From assembly GCA_945861465.1 (NCBI GenBank), contig CAMAVB010000003.1, positions 24,741 to 88,740 on the forward strand: a DNA stretch of 64,000 nt, in the 5' to 3' direction. The position numbers and the translations under genes are program-made. The notes below the pieces were generated by a model. The model saw only the letters and a program-made list of their open reading frames with translations. It ran no database searches and had not been told where the DNA came from. Shown here in pieces: positions 1-8,218 of this stretch; the first letter of the stretch is position 1, and each line of letters begins with the position of its first letter. This DNA is from Candidatus Kuenenia stuttgartensis (GTDB taxonomy: Bacteria; Planctomycetota; Planctomycetia; Planctomycetales; Planctomycetaceae).

Positions 1-93
1 GGAAAGACCGGCAAGCAACTGATTGAAGAATCGGGCACCAGTGCAACAGACCCAAACCGTTATTACCATCTGCCGAGCTATGACAAGCTGTGA
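1..93 (+). CDS. C-terminal end of an unidentified protein (partial)
   Basis: The first frame is open from the window edge to a TGA at 91-93 and encodes about 30 residues ending in YYHLPSYDKL. The start lies outside the window. The peptide is hydrophilic and has no motif I recognise, so no function is offered. A family A palindrome lies 55 bases downstream and could act as a transcription end for this gene. Confidence 0.5.
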   Translation, partial: GKTGKQLIEESGTSATDPNRYYHLPSYDKL

Positions 94-147
94 CACGGAG
101 CTGTGACAAGCTGCGACGCTAGTGCTTCGTCAAAACTTGATTTTCGG

Positions 148-224
148 GTAGGACGGACCAAGCGAAGCGCAGTTCCGACAATTGGCCGACCTGCCGGAAC
201 TGCGCTCCGCTTGGTCCGGCCTAC
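148..224. repeat. Dispersed palindromic element, family A copy 1
   Basis: Imperfect inverted repeat with arms reading GTAGGACGGACCAAGCG and CGCTTGGTCCGGCCTAC around a short loop. A second copy with the same arms lies between the convergent genes valS and the nucleotidyltransferase gene (49461-49539). It could fold into a long hairpin at the end of the preceding gene and of the esterase gene that converges on it. Confidence 0.85.
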
Positions 225-266
225 GGTTTTAACCCCAATTCGTTGGCTTGACGAGGCACTAGACCC

Positions 267-1232
267 TCACTTTGCCGTCAGCTTATCGATCAGATATTCG
301 TTCACGGTCTTGTGCTTCACGTCCGGAGCGTCCGGGTAGTTCAGTTCGCAGTCGACTTTGGCACTCAGGCAATGTTCCTGCAGCTTGACTCCGAAATTGG
401 AAGTGTGCGTCGGATCCTTCTGTTCCTGTCCCAGTGCGGGCGGAGCGGTGTAGTGCAGATACACAGGTGGATCGTCTGGCGTCACCAGTGCATACGGGGA
501 GTATTCCTGAATCCACGGCAGGATTTCTTCGCGGCGGGCAAGGAATGCGTCGAAGTCACGGGCCTTTTTGCCATTGACCTCTTTGAAGATGCCAAATGCG
601 TGGCTTCCGTAGTTGCTGTTGGGAGCCCATTCCTTCATTTGCTGCGGGTCAAGTGTTGTCTGGGCTCCGTTGACTGCAGCACACAACAGGCGAGTTGATT
701 CGTGTGAAATCGGATCGCTGCTGTTCGGGTCGGCCAGATCATCGTGAAATGCCAGCCACAGGCTTGAACAGGCACCGGCTGAACCTCCCGATGCGGCAAT
801 GCGGGTCTTGTCGATGTTCCACTCAGTCGCCTTACTGCGGACAAACTGCAGCGCTCGAGCGGCATCGTACAGACAGCCTTTGACCGGAGGTTCAACCTTG
901 TCTGCCATGGCTTCCTCGATGAATCGGTATTCAATTGAGACGACGGAAATGCCGGCCTTGTGCATTGCGGGCACCAGCGAATTCATGCCGCCCATGCGAT
1001 TACCCGCCTGCCATCCTCCTCCATGAATGAAGAACAACAGCGGCGTCGGCTTTTCCGATTCCACCTTCCAGAAACTCAGCACCTGCTTTGGATGGGAGCC
1101 GTAAGCGACCTCGGCTTCAGTCGGGGTTGGAGGTGGTTCGGGCGGCGTTTTCTTGTCCTGTGCGATGCCGTGGGAAGCGACACTGATCAACGCCATTGAA
1201 GTGGCGAACATGAGGATGAAAATGCGTTTCAT
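267..1232 (-). CDS. Exported alpha/beta hydrolase (esterase/lipase family)
   Basis: A 321-residue carboxylester hydrolase of the hormone-sensitive-lipase type. An N-terminal signal peptide (MKRIFILMF...GIAQ) points to export. The oxyanion-hole motif HGGGWQAG follows at about residue 75, and the nucleophile elbow GGSAG (GxSxG) near residue 155. The C-terminal histidine is probably in the DVKHKTVNEY segment. The track ORF begins 57 codons earlier, but that extension is low-complexity intergenic DNA and the signal peptide decides the start at 1232. The gene stands alone on the minus strand behind pntB. The substrate cannot be read from sequence; planctomycete relatives are often annotated as acetylxylan esterase-like. 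Confidence 0.85.
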   Translation of the reverse strand: MKRIFILMFATSMALISVASHGIAQDKKTPPEPPPTPTEAEVAYGSHPKQVLSFWKVESEKPTPLLFFIHGGGWQAGNRMGGMNSLVPAMHKAGISVVSIEYRFIEEAMADKVEPPVKGCLYDAARALQFVRSKATEWNIDKTRIAASGGSAGACSSLWLAFHDDLADPNSSDPISHESTRLLCAAVNGAQTTLDPQQMKEWAPNSNYGSHAFGIFKEVNGKKARDFDAFLARREEILPWIQEYSPYALVTPDDPPVYLHYTAPPALGQEQKDPTHTSNFGVKLQEHCLSAKVDCELNYPDAPDVKHKTVNEYLIDKLTAK

Positions 1233-1291
1233 TGTTGAGCCTTTACTAAAACGGAGGCGGGTAGGGCAGGACTCGTTTGCGATTTTCGTCG

Positions 1292-1311
1292 CTCGGACAT
1301 TTATGTCCGAG
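1292..1311. repeat. Mini-palindrome family I, copy 1
   Basis: A 20-base near-perfect palindrome (CTCGGACATTTATGTCCGAG). Four related copies with the core GGACATnnATGTCC occur at 1678, 13229, 24842 and 24946. Confidence 0.8.
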
Positions 1312-1352
1312 GGGGGCTGTTTAAAAGGCGTCACAAATCCCGGCGTTGATTT

Positions 1353-1610
1353 CTTAATCTTAATCCTACTCTTAATCTTAATCCCTTGTTTCAGCGTCGG
1401 CAAACTATAGTCAGGCTATTCACGGCTGGCCGGTCATTGACGATGGGCGACTCGTAGCGTGTGACAAGCAACGCGCAGGCACACCGTATCACCGGTCTGG
1501 TGTGCCGGCGCTGCCGCTTGTCACACCCTACAAATTCACAAATCCGGCAGCCATGCAGTCGAAGCGGGCGGTGCGAACCGATTAAGATTATGATTAAGAT
1601 TATGATGAAG
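1353..1610. repeat. Inverted pair of TTAATC/GATTAA low-complexity tracts flanking a palindrome
   Basis: Bases 1353-1385 repeat CTTAATC units. Bases 1580-1610 repeat the reverse complement, GATTAAGATTATGATTAAG. The two tracts face each other across the family B palindrome at 1454-1531, giving a nested inverted arrangement of about 260 bases. No gene is supported in 1233-1711; the short ORFs there are read through these repeats. Confidence 0.7.
1454..1531. repeat. Dispersed palindromic element, family B copy 1
   Basis: Inverted repeat with arms GTGTGACAAGC and GCTTGTCACACCCTAC and an inner pair GCAGGCACACC / GGTGTGCC. Copies 2 and 3 are at 40536-40610 and 45762-45839. Confidence 0.85.
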
Positions 1611-1677
1611 AGGGAGTTGATCACGACGGTGAATTGTGATCAGCATTATTTACTTCGATCGTGTTGTCTGGCGATGC

Positions 1678-1702
1678 GACGGACATGGATGTCCATCGTA
1701 CG
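1678..1702. repeat. Mini-palindrome family I, copy 2
   Basis: The core GGACATGGATGTCC is flanked by CGAC and ATCGTACG, the same flanks as copy 5 at 24946. It abuts the 3' end of pntB, whose stop codon is at 1712-1714. Confidence 0.8.
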
Positions 1703-1711
1703 TCACCAGGA

Positions 1712-3112
1712 TCAACCTTCCTGCAGCGCTTTCACAATGTCCACGATTGCTTTTTTGCCGTCGGCGTAAAGCATCAGAGAATGATCGAGTGCGAACAGCG
1801 GGTTGGCGATACCGGCGAAGCCGGGGCTGAGGCTGCGTTTGATGTTGATGACGGTGCGGGCTCGATCGACATCAATGATCGGCATGCCTGCGATCGGACT
1901 GTTGGGGTCCGTACGAGCCAGCGGATTCACCACATCGTTGGCTCCGAGGACGATTGCGACATCGACTTTGTCCATCGACGCATTGACTTCGTCCATTTCC
2001 TTCAGGCGTTCGTAGGCGATATCCGCTTCCGCCAGGAGCACGTTCATGTGACCCGGCATGCGCCCGGCCACGGGATGAATTCCGAATTCAACTTCAATTC
2101 CTTTCGCCAGCAGGAGGTTTGTCAGGTCACGGACGGCATGTTGTGCCTGAGCCACTGCCATGCCATAGCCGGGGACGATGAGGACTCTTTCGGCAACTTC
2201 CAGCATCATCGCGACTTCTTCCGGCGATGTGGATTTCACATTTGCATAAATGTCATCGCTGGTTGTCGATTTTCCTTTGGCCTGGAGCGTGCCGAACAGG
2301 ACCGCCCAGATCGAACGATTCATGGCAGTACACATGATGCGCGTGAGAATAATTCCGGAGGCACCAACGAGCGATCCCGCAATAATCAATAACGTGTTGT
2401 TCAACACAAAACCAGTCGCTGATGCCGCGAGGCCCGAATACGAATTGAGCAGTGCAATGACGACCGGCATGTCCGCTCCGCCGATCGAAATTACCAGCAA
2501 TACTCCCAGTCCCAGCGCGAGCAGAACCATGACCCAATACGCAACTTCTGCCCAGGCTGGCTCAACGACCATCAGGGCAGACAGTCCGATACAGGCCACT
2601 GCCAGCAGCAAATTGGCAAGCTTCTGCCATGGAGCGTCGAAGTCTTTCAAGAACTTGAACTCTTCAAGTTTTCCGTAAGCGACAAGACTTCCGGTCAGCG
2701 TGACGGCGCCGATCAGTCCCGAAGCTGCGGTCGCGATCAGGACGTCCATCCCTTCGTTTCCGGCACTGACAAGAGTCGTGTGTTCTTTACCGGCAAGGTA
2801 GGCTCCGGCGACAAGAAAGGACCCGCCGCCTCCAAGCCCGTTGAGGAGGGCGACCATTTGCGGCATCGTGGTCATCTGCACGCGCTTCGCCATCACGGTT
2901 CCAATCACAGAACCGATGGCGATGCTGATCAGGATTCCGGTCCATGTGACAACATCGCGATGCAGAAGTGTGGCCACGATAGCCAGCAACATTGCCAGCG
3001 AACCAATCCAGTTGCCGCGGACGGCAGTTCTGGGTTTGGTCATGCCTTTGAGGCCGATAATAAACAGGACGGCGGAAATCAGATAACAGAGATCGATAAG
3101 GGCCATGTTCAC
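1712..3112 (-). CDS. pntB: NAD(P) transhydrogenase subunit beta
   Basis: The 466-residue beta subunit of the membrane-bound, proton-translocating NAD(P)+ transhydrogenase. It couples hydride transfer from NADH to NADP+ with proton entry, supplying NADPH. The first roughly 260 residues form the multi-span membrane domain II. The C-terminal 190 residues form the NADP(H)-binding domain III, with the fingerprint GYGMAVAQAQ, the GRMPGHMNVLLAEA loop and GANDVVNPLAR. Length matches the family. It is the last gene of a pntAA-pntAB-pntB unit, 12 bases after pntAB, so co-transcription is likely. Confidence 0.97.
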   Translation of the reverse strand: MNMALIDLCYLISAVLFIIGLKGMTKPRTAVRGNWIGSLAMLLAIVATLLHRDVVTWTGILISIAIGSVIGTVMAKRVQMTTMPQMVALLNGLGGGGSFLVAGAYLAGKEHTTLVSAGNEGMDVLIATAASGLIGAVTLTGSLVAYGKLEEFKFLKDFDAPWQKLANLLLAVACIGLSALMVVEPAWAEVAYWVMVLLALGLGVLLVISIGGADMPVVIALLNSYSGLAASATGFVLNNTLLIIAGSLVGASGIILTRIMCTAMNRSIWAVLFGTLQAKGKSTTSDDIYANVKSTSPEEVAMMLEVAERVLIVPGYGMAVAQAQHAVRDLTNLLLAKGIEVEFGIHPVAGRMPGHMNVLLAEADIAYERLKEMDEVNASMDKVDVAIVLGANDVVNPLARTDPNSPIAGMPIIDVDRARTVINIKRSLSPGFAGIANPLFALDHSLMLYADGKKAIVDIVKALQEG

Positions 3113-3124
3113 GGGAAATACTCT

Positions 3125-3490
3125 CTAATTCTTCGATTTTGGTTTGAACATGGACAGCATGCGATCGGTCACCACAAATCCGCCAACGACATTGATCGTG
3201 GCAAGGATCACCGCAATCAGTCCGAGCACAGTGGCGGTGGTGCCGCCATCTTTGCCGCTCTCAAGAATTGCACCGACGACTGTGATTCCCGAAATCGCAT
3301 TCGACCCGGACATCAGCGGCGTGTGCAGCGTCGGCGGAATTTTGACAATGATTTCGACGCCGACAAAGACCGCCACCACGAAGATCGTGACGAGCAACAT
3401 CAGCGTGCCAGTGTTGGCGGCTGCGGGAAGGGTTGCGGCAGGCGGCAGGACGTCCGCCAGCAGATAAGATTGATGAATGAATGGATTCAT
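3125..3490 (-). CDS. pntAB: NAD(P) transhydrogenase subunit alpha, membrane part
   Basis: A 121-residue membrane protein corresponding to the C-terminal membrane region of the alpha subunit. It is separately encoded, as in the three-subunit Rhodospirillum rubrum type. Three hydrophobic helices are visible (TGTLMLLVTIFVVAVF, the AISGITVVGAI segment, and LGLIAVILATINVVGGF), with the family signature HTPLMSGSNAISG. It sits directly before pntB. The gap to pntAA is unusually long (about 240 bases) because repeat elements occupy it. Confidence 0.95.
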   Translation of the reverse strand: MNPFIHQSYLLADVLPPAATLPAAANTGTLMLLVTIFVVAVFVGVEIIVKIPPTLHTPLMSGSNAISGITVVGAILESGKDGGTTATVLGLIAVILATINVVGGFVVTDRMLSMFKPKSKN

Positions 3491-3552
3491 GGAGTGAAAA
3501 CTTTCGATTCAGATTTTTGGAGCGGAATGGCACCAGCGGCCACCGCTTGAAA

Positions 3553-3735
3553 GTAGGTCCAGCCTGCCGGGCTGGACTTTCGCCGCAAGGCGAACCGATG
3601 GGCGGATGTCCGCTCAACGGCGACAGGTTGTTGGGCAAACGACCTGCGATTAGTCGCGTGTCGCAACATGTTGCGAAGTCCTTTCCGGCAGAAAGGACCT
3701 ACCAAACACAGTCCTTTCCGGCAGAAAGGACCTAC
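3553..3735. repeat. Family J repeat element inserted between pntAB and pntAA
   Basis: Outer arms GTAGGTCC and GGACCTAC enclose a middle part with CTTTCGCCGCAAGGCGAACC. The right arm, TCCTTTCCGGCAGAAAGGACCTAC, is present twice in tandem (3675-3702 and 3708-3735). A second full element is at 5221-5382. The last copy overlaps the pntAA stop: the TAG at 3732-3734 lies within the CCTAC arm. Confidence 0.8.
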
Positions 3736-4898
3736 AATGAACACAGCAATTCCCGGACACGATCGTTGACGATTTCGCCGTTTTGAGCCACCAGAGTATC
3801 GCGAATAATTTCGTCGGTTGTATCAATCTTGACGGAACCTGATTTGATCATGGGCATCAGGAACGTCGTGATGTTTTTGCTGAACATTTCACTGGCATGA
3901 ACCGGGATCGAACTCGCCAGATTCACTGGGCCCAGAACCCTGACTCCGTTAAGTTCCACCGTTTCGCCTGCGACGGTAACTTCACAATTGCCGCCACGTT
4001 CGGCGGAGATATCGACGACAACCGATCCCGGTGCCATCGCTTCAACCATTTCGCGTGTCACCAGCACAGGAGCTTTTTTTCCCGGAATAGCGGCGGTCGT
4101 GATCACGACGTCGCAGCCAGCGATTACTTTTTTCAAGGCTTCACGCTGCTGACTGTAAAATTCATCGCTCATCTGTTTTGCATAACCGCCGACGGATTCC
4201 GCATTGTCCGCTTTCACATCCAGCACGACGAACTTACCACCGAGACTCTCGACTTGTTCCTTCACTGCCGGACGAATGTCGTACCCGAACACAACGGCTC
4301 CCATTCGCTTTGCAGACGCAATGGCCTGCAGTCCGGCGACTCCGGCACCGATCACCAGAACCCGCGCGGGTTTCACCGTGCCCGCGGCGGTCATCATCAT
4401 CGGGAACATACGGGGTGATTCGATCGCAGCCAACAGAACGGCGCGGTAACCTGCGATTGTCGCCATTGATGACAGGATGTCCATGCTCTGTGCGCGTGTG
4501 ATTCGCGGCACAAGTTCCAGTGAGAACACGGTCGCGCCGGTGGCTGCAGCCTTGCCAATGACATCCGGTCGCCAGAGCGGTTCACATCCTGCGATAAGGA
4601 CCTGATCTTTTCGCAAAAGACCAATGTCGGCATCGGCGAATTCGGCACAGGCTCCCAGACTGCGAACCTGAAGAATGATATTTGCTCGCGCGAAGAGTTC
4701 AGCGCGATCCACCACAATCGTGGCACCTTTGGAGACGTATTGCTCGTCGGGAAATCCTGCGGCTTGTCCGGCGTTTTTCTGGATCAGAACCTCCGCCACC
4801 GTCTTTTTCAATCCCGAAACTGCGGACGGGACCAGAGCCACACGGCGTTCGTCCGGATCTGCTTCACGGAGAACGCCCAAAATCAGCGACTGTGTCAT
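3732..4898 (-). CDS. pntAA: NAD(P) transhydrogenase subunit alpha, soluble NAD-binding part
   Basis: A 388-residue soluble domain I of the proton-translocating transhydrogenase, which binds NAD(H). It belongs to the alanine dehydrogenase/PNT fold. The N-terminal motif READPDERRVALVP and the Rossmann fingerprint VLVIGAGVAGLQAIASAKRMGA, followed by the acidic YDIRP, are clear. Separation from the membrane part matches three-subunit transhydrogenases. It starts the pnt unit at 4898. The final residues and the TAG stop run into a family J repeat arm, so the C-terminus has probably been trimmed or reset by that element. Confidence 0.95.
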   Translation of the reverse strand: MTQSLILGVLREADPDERRVALVPSAVSGLKKTVAEVLIQKNAGQAAGFPDEQYVSKGATIVVDRAELFARANIILQVRSLGACAEFADADIGLLRKDQVLIAGCEPLWRPDVIGKAAATGATVFSLELVPRITRAQSMDILSSMATIAGYRAVLLAAIESPRMFPMMMTAAGTVKPARVLVIGAGVAGLQAIASAKRMGAVVFGYDIRPAVKEQVESLGGKFVVLDVKADNAESVGGYAKQMSDEFYSQQREALKKVIAGCDVVITTAAIPGKKAPVLVTREMVEAMAPGSVVVDISAERGGNCEVTVAGETVELNGVRVLGPVNLASSIPVHASEMFSKNITTFLMPMIKSGSVKIDTTDEIIRDTLVAQNGEIVNDRVRELLCSL

Positions 4899-5409
4899 AT
4901 CTCTTCAATCACTCCCGTCCAACAAATTCGTAGCTCAGTCGCTCCGCCGACTGAGATTCAGTCCGGAAATTGCAGCGATATTAACACTGGCGAGTTGTGG
5001 TAACCGGACTGTGCCGTTGTCTTCGCACAGGAATCAGCAGGAACACGAGTCGCGGAACGACATCGCCTACATGCGCGAACGAAATCATATGGCATCGCCG
5101 AAATTGACTCCAGGGACTCTGTGACAGCCATTTTTCTGTTCCCGATAGCGGCTAAATATCGGGGTGGCCTGATCGTTTATCAGCGTCTGACGCTGGGTGC
5201 AGTCGCGGAAGATTGTTAAAGTAGGTCCTTTTCTGCCGGAAAGGACTTTCGCTGTAAGGCGAACCGCCATGGGGCGCACATCCGCTCCACGTCGCCGCTT
5301 GGTCGTCAATTCGACCGTGATTCGTGGCTGGTCGCGGCTTGGCCGCGAAGTCCTGCTCGGCAAGCAGGACCTGCCGAAATCGGTGACTGTAACCTCTGAC
5401 GCTGGATAA
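4899..5409. other. Intergenic region with repeats only
   Basis: No convincing gene in about 510 bases between the divergent pntAA and the unknown gene at 5410. A small hairpin at 4929-4958 pairs CTCAGTCG with CGACTGAG around GCTCCGC (family Q), and a large family J element occupies 5221-5382. Both promoters must lie here, but I see no clear -35/-10 pair. Confidence 0.6.
5221..5382. repeat. Family J repeat element, copy 2
   Basis: It begins GTAGGTCCTTTTCTGCCGG, continues with GGACTTTCGCTGTAAGGCGAACCG and ends GCGAAGTCCTGC...AGGACCTGC. Order and spacing match the copy between pntAB and pntAA, so this is a roughly 150-base compound palindrome that moves as a unit. Confidence 0.75.
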
Positions 5410-6579
5410 ATGATGACGGAGAATTTTGCGACGGTGCCTGCGGTCTGGGTGCTTATCTTTGATCAGTATCCGATAGATTTTGCGTTCGAAGAATTGCGGG
5501 AGCAGCAGGAGTCCCAGTGTTCCGAAGGGCCGACGTCCACCGCTCGCCAGGAAAGCGCTGGGCCGTTTGATCGGCTTGATCTGGAATCAACGTGCTTTGA
5601 ACAATTCCTGCTGCAGGATGTCCGCAGCAACATTTCGGTCGCCGAAGTTTTTGGGGGTGAGGCTGCGTTCAGGAAACTGGCGGACGCAATGACTGAGGCT
5701 GGTCAGACGGCATGTCTCGCGAGTTTGACGGTCGAGGATACATTATTCACCGTTCATGAGGGCAGCAGTGCGATGGAGTCGTCGCTACGCGGCTGTGGAA
5801 TTCCGCTGCACGCTGCCATTCGTCTGGACTGCAGCAATCATGATGCAGCATCTGCTGCCGACGGCTCGCACGACGCGGATCGTGCGTTTCTGGCGAATCT
5901 GGTTTGGATGGAAGCACCGATTGCGTCGTCTGCAAACGCGGCGAACGCGGCAAAAAGGGTACTCGATACTGTATTCAAACGTCTGCAGACTCGTTCCATG
6001 CACGAAGGCCATTGTCCCGTGCTGATGGTGACTTTCCGCGCGGGTGAAGATCGCGATGTGCGTGAACCTTTAAAGTCCGGGATGGCAGAAAATCGGGTGC
6101 ATGTGCCGTTATGGATACATCCCCACGCGGGCCATGCGTGCCGGGTTCAGGCGTTAGTCGGCAGTTTTGATCTGTTGTCGACGATTGAAACATTCCTTGG
6201 AAGTGCCAGTGCGTCTGATGAAGCCAGTCCGCCTGACGTGGCTCAGATTGCCGATTCGTCGGAACGTGTGGTCACCGCTGAACAGCAATTGTCATCAGGT
6301 CCACGGAGCCTCGCGTTCCTCTGCGGTGCGCCGCAGGTGTGTCCGGATCGCCTCCTGAAACTGCACGGCGACGAATGGGAGGGCGCAAGGACGGAAGAGT
6401 TTCTGCTGGTAATTCCCGATCGCAGTCCATCGAACATGGACAAGACCGAAAGCGACGGCGACGATTCTGAAGAACCGTCCCGTCGCCTGTATGTGAAACC
6501 TGAGGATCGATATAACGTCAACGATGTGAGCGGAACTTACGCGACCGCAGCGGATGAACTTGCTCGTCTGATCAGTTGA
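5410..6579 (+). CDS. Unknown protein with a weak sulfatase-like C-terminal segment
   Basis: A 389-residue protein without signal peptide or membrane segment. The stretch at about residues 220-265 (REPLKSGMAENRVHVPLWI, then GSFDLLSTIETFLG) matches the arrangement late in sulfatase/alkaline-phosphatase superfamily enzymes, where RVPLxI is followed by a DLLPTxxxLxG helix. The tail RRLYVKPEDRYNVNDVS would fit the sulfatase C-terminal region. No formylglycine motif (CxPSR) or N-terminal metal-binding DD is visible, so it is probably not an active sulfatase. Start: ATG at 5410, with a second ATG at 5413. It stands alone on the plus strand. The family link is an inference from spacing of short motifs. 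Confidence 0.6.
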   Translation: MMTENFATVPAVWVLIFDQYPIDFAFEELREQQESQCSEGPTSTARQESAGPFDRLDLESTCFEQFLLQDVRSNISVAEVFGGEAAFRKLADAMTEAGQTACLASLTVEDTLFTVHEGSSAMESSLRGCGIPLHAAIRLDCSNHDAASAADGSHDADRAFLANLVWMEAPIASSANAANAAKRVLDTVFKRLQTRSMHEGHCPVLMVTFRAGEDRDVREPLKSGMAENRVHVPLWIHPHAGHACRVQALVGSFDLLSTIETFLGSASASDEASPPDVAQIADSSERVVTAEQQLSSGPRSLAFLCGAPQVCPDRLLKLHGDEWEGARTEEFLLVIPDRSPSNMDKTESDGDDSEEPSRRLYVKPEDRYNVNDVSGTYATAADELARLIS

Positions 6580-6836
6580 CGTAGGACGGTTTATTGGCTG
6601 GCAGGAGCTGCATCATTGTCCGGGGTTTCACTTGTGCCTCACTCCAACTCTGGCCACCATGCCGCTTCTGTGCTCTGCGGCCGTGCAATCACGGGCGATT
6701 CCGGTTATCATTTTCCTCTGCGGCAAATGGGAGCATTTCTGAGCCGATGTCTTCCGACATGTGGAGGCACTCCGGCGTTCCGCAGAATTCTTTTGCCGCA
6801 CCAATTCTGGTTCAATTCTCCAACAGGATTTTATCG

Positions 6837-8207
6837 ATGTCAGTGTCTCGCCAAACAACGCGTCGTAATTTTCTCCAGGGGGTCGCCACTGCAGGGACCG
6901 CCGCTATTCTGAGCCCCTCAATTAACCGGGCTTTCGGCTATCAGTCACCGAACGAACGCCCGGTCTTTGCGACGATCGGCCTGCGAAACCAGGGCTGGGA
7001 GATTACCGGCAAATCATTTAAGTTTGCTGATTTTGCAGCACTTGCTGACGTCGATTCCAACGTCCTTGGAGCGAACGTCGAAAAGACGGAAAAGGCACAG
7101 AAAAAGAAACCGGACTCTTACAAGGACTACCGAAAGATCCTCGATCGAAAAGACATTGATGCCGTGATGATCGCCACACCGGACCATTGGCACACAAAGA
7201 TTGCGGTCGAAGCGATGTATGCCGGCAAAGATGTGTACTGCGAAAAACCGCTTACGCTGACGATTGCGGAAGGCAAGTTGATTGAGAAGGTCGTCAAGGA
7301 GACTGGTCGAGTTTTTCAGGTTGGCACGATGCAGCGAACGGAATCAGACCAGCGATTCCTGCAGGCAGTCGCTCTGGTCAAACATGGACGCATCGGCAAG
7401 GTTCAAAGAGTGACATGTGGCATTAACGGCATGGAGGCGTCGCCCGTGATTCCCGTTGCTTCCGTTCCTCAGGAACTTGACTGGGAATTCTGGCTCGGAC
7501 CTGCACCGAAAGTTGATTATCGAGCCCTCCCCGAAATGCGCGAGGGATACGGTGGCGGTGTGCCGCTCTTCAGCAATTGCCACTACGCCTTCAGAAACTG
7601 GCATGAATATTCCGGCGGAAAATTGACCGACTGGGGCGCTCACCACGTCGATATCGCCTGCTGGGCTCTCGGTGCCGGCGACACCGGGCCGAGCAAAGTG
7701 TCGCCGGTCGAATTCAAGTTGCCGGTCGAATACAAGGACGGAAATCCCGTGGTTCAGGATCAGTACAACGCCGCCACCAGCTTTAAGATCAAAGTCGACA
7801 TGCCGAACAACGTCGAAATGATTATCACGAGCGAGGGCGACAACGGCATTCTCTTCGAAGGGACCGAAGGTCGCTTTTTCGTCAACCGAGGCAAGATCGC
7901 CGGCAAGCCTGTGGAGGACCTGAAGGACAAACCACTGCCGGAAGGAGCCATCGAGGAAGTGTACGGTGGAAAAGTGAGCGAGAACCACACGGCCAATTTC
8001 ATCGAAGCGATGAAGTCTCGCAAGCAACCGATTTCCGACGTCTGGACCCACAACCGTATGCTGGAAATCTGCCACCTGAGCAACATCGCCATGCGCCTGA
8101 ACCGCGAACTCAACTGGGACGCAGCCAAGCGAGAAATCATCGGAGACGCCCAGGCAAACTCGTTCCTCGCGCGAGAAAATCGCAAGGGGTATGAGATTAA
8201 TATGTAG
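6837..8207 (+). CDS. Gfo/Idh/MocA family oxidoreductase with Tat signal
   Basis: A 456-residue NAD(P)-dependent sugar or sugar-derivative dehydrogenase exported in folded form. The N-terminus SRQTTRRNFLQGVATAG is a Tat signal and decides the start at 6837; the track ORF runs 81 codons further upstream without coding character. A Rossmann domain follows, with DIDAVMIATPDHWHTKIAVEA and the catalytic-region motif CEKPLTLT. After that come the Gfo/Idh/MocA C-terminal beta-sheet domain and the WGAHHVDIACWALG segment typical of planctomycete members. It is a single gene, convergent with the ABC permease gene 11 bases downstream. The substrate is unknown. Confidence 0.93.
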   Translation: MSVSRQTTRRNFLQGVATAGTAAILSPSINRAFGYQSPNERPVFATIGLRNQGWEITGKSFKFADFAALADVDSNVLGANVEKTEKAQKKKPDSYKDYRKILDRKDIDAVMIATPDHWHTKIAVEAMYAGKDVYCEKPLTLTIAEGKLIEKVVKETGRVFQVGTMQRTESDQRFLQAVALVKHGRIGKVQRVTCGINGMEASPVIPVASVPQELDWEFWLGPAPKVDYRALPEMREGYGGGVPLFSNCHYAFRNWHEYSGGKLTDWGAHHVDIACWALGAGDTGPSKVSPVEFKLPVEYKDGNPVVQDQYNAATSFKIKVDMPNNVEMIITSEGDNGILFEGTEGRFFVNRGKIAGKPVEDLKDKPLPEGAIEEVYGGKVSENHTANFIEAMKSRKQPISDVWTHNRMLEICHLSNIAMRLNRELNWDAAKREIIGDAQANSFLARENRKGYEINM

Positions 8208-8218
8208 CCGACCGCCGT

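Noticed and set aside
1661-2392. Plus-strand ORF of 243 residues opposite pntB
   Set aside because: His/Asp-rich shadow composition and full overlap with pntB.
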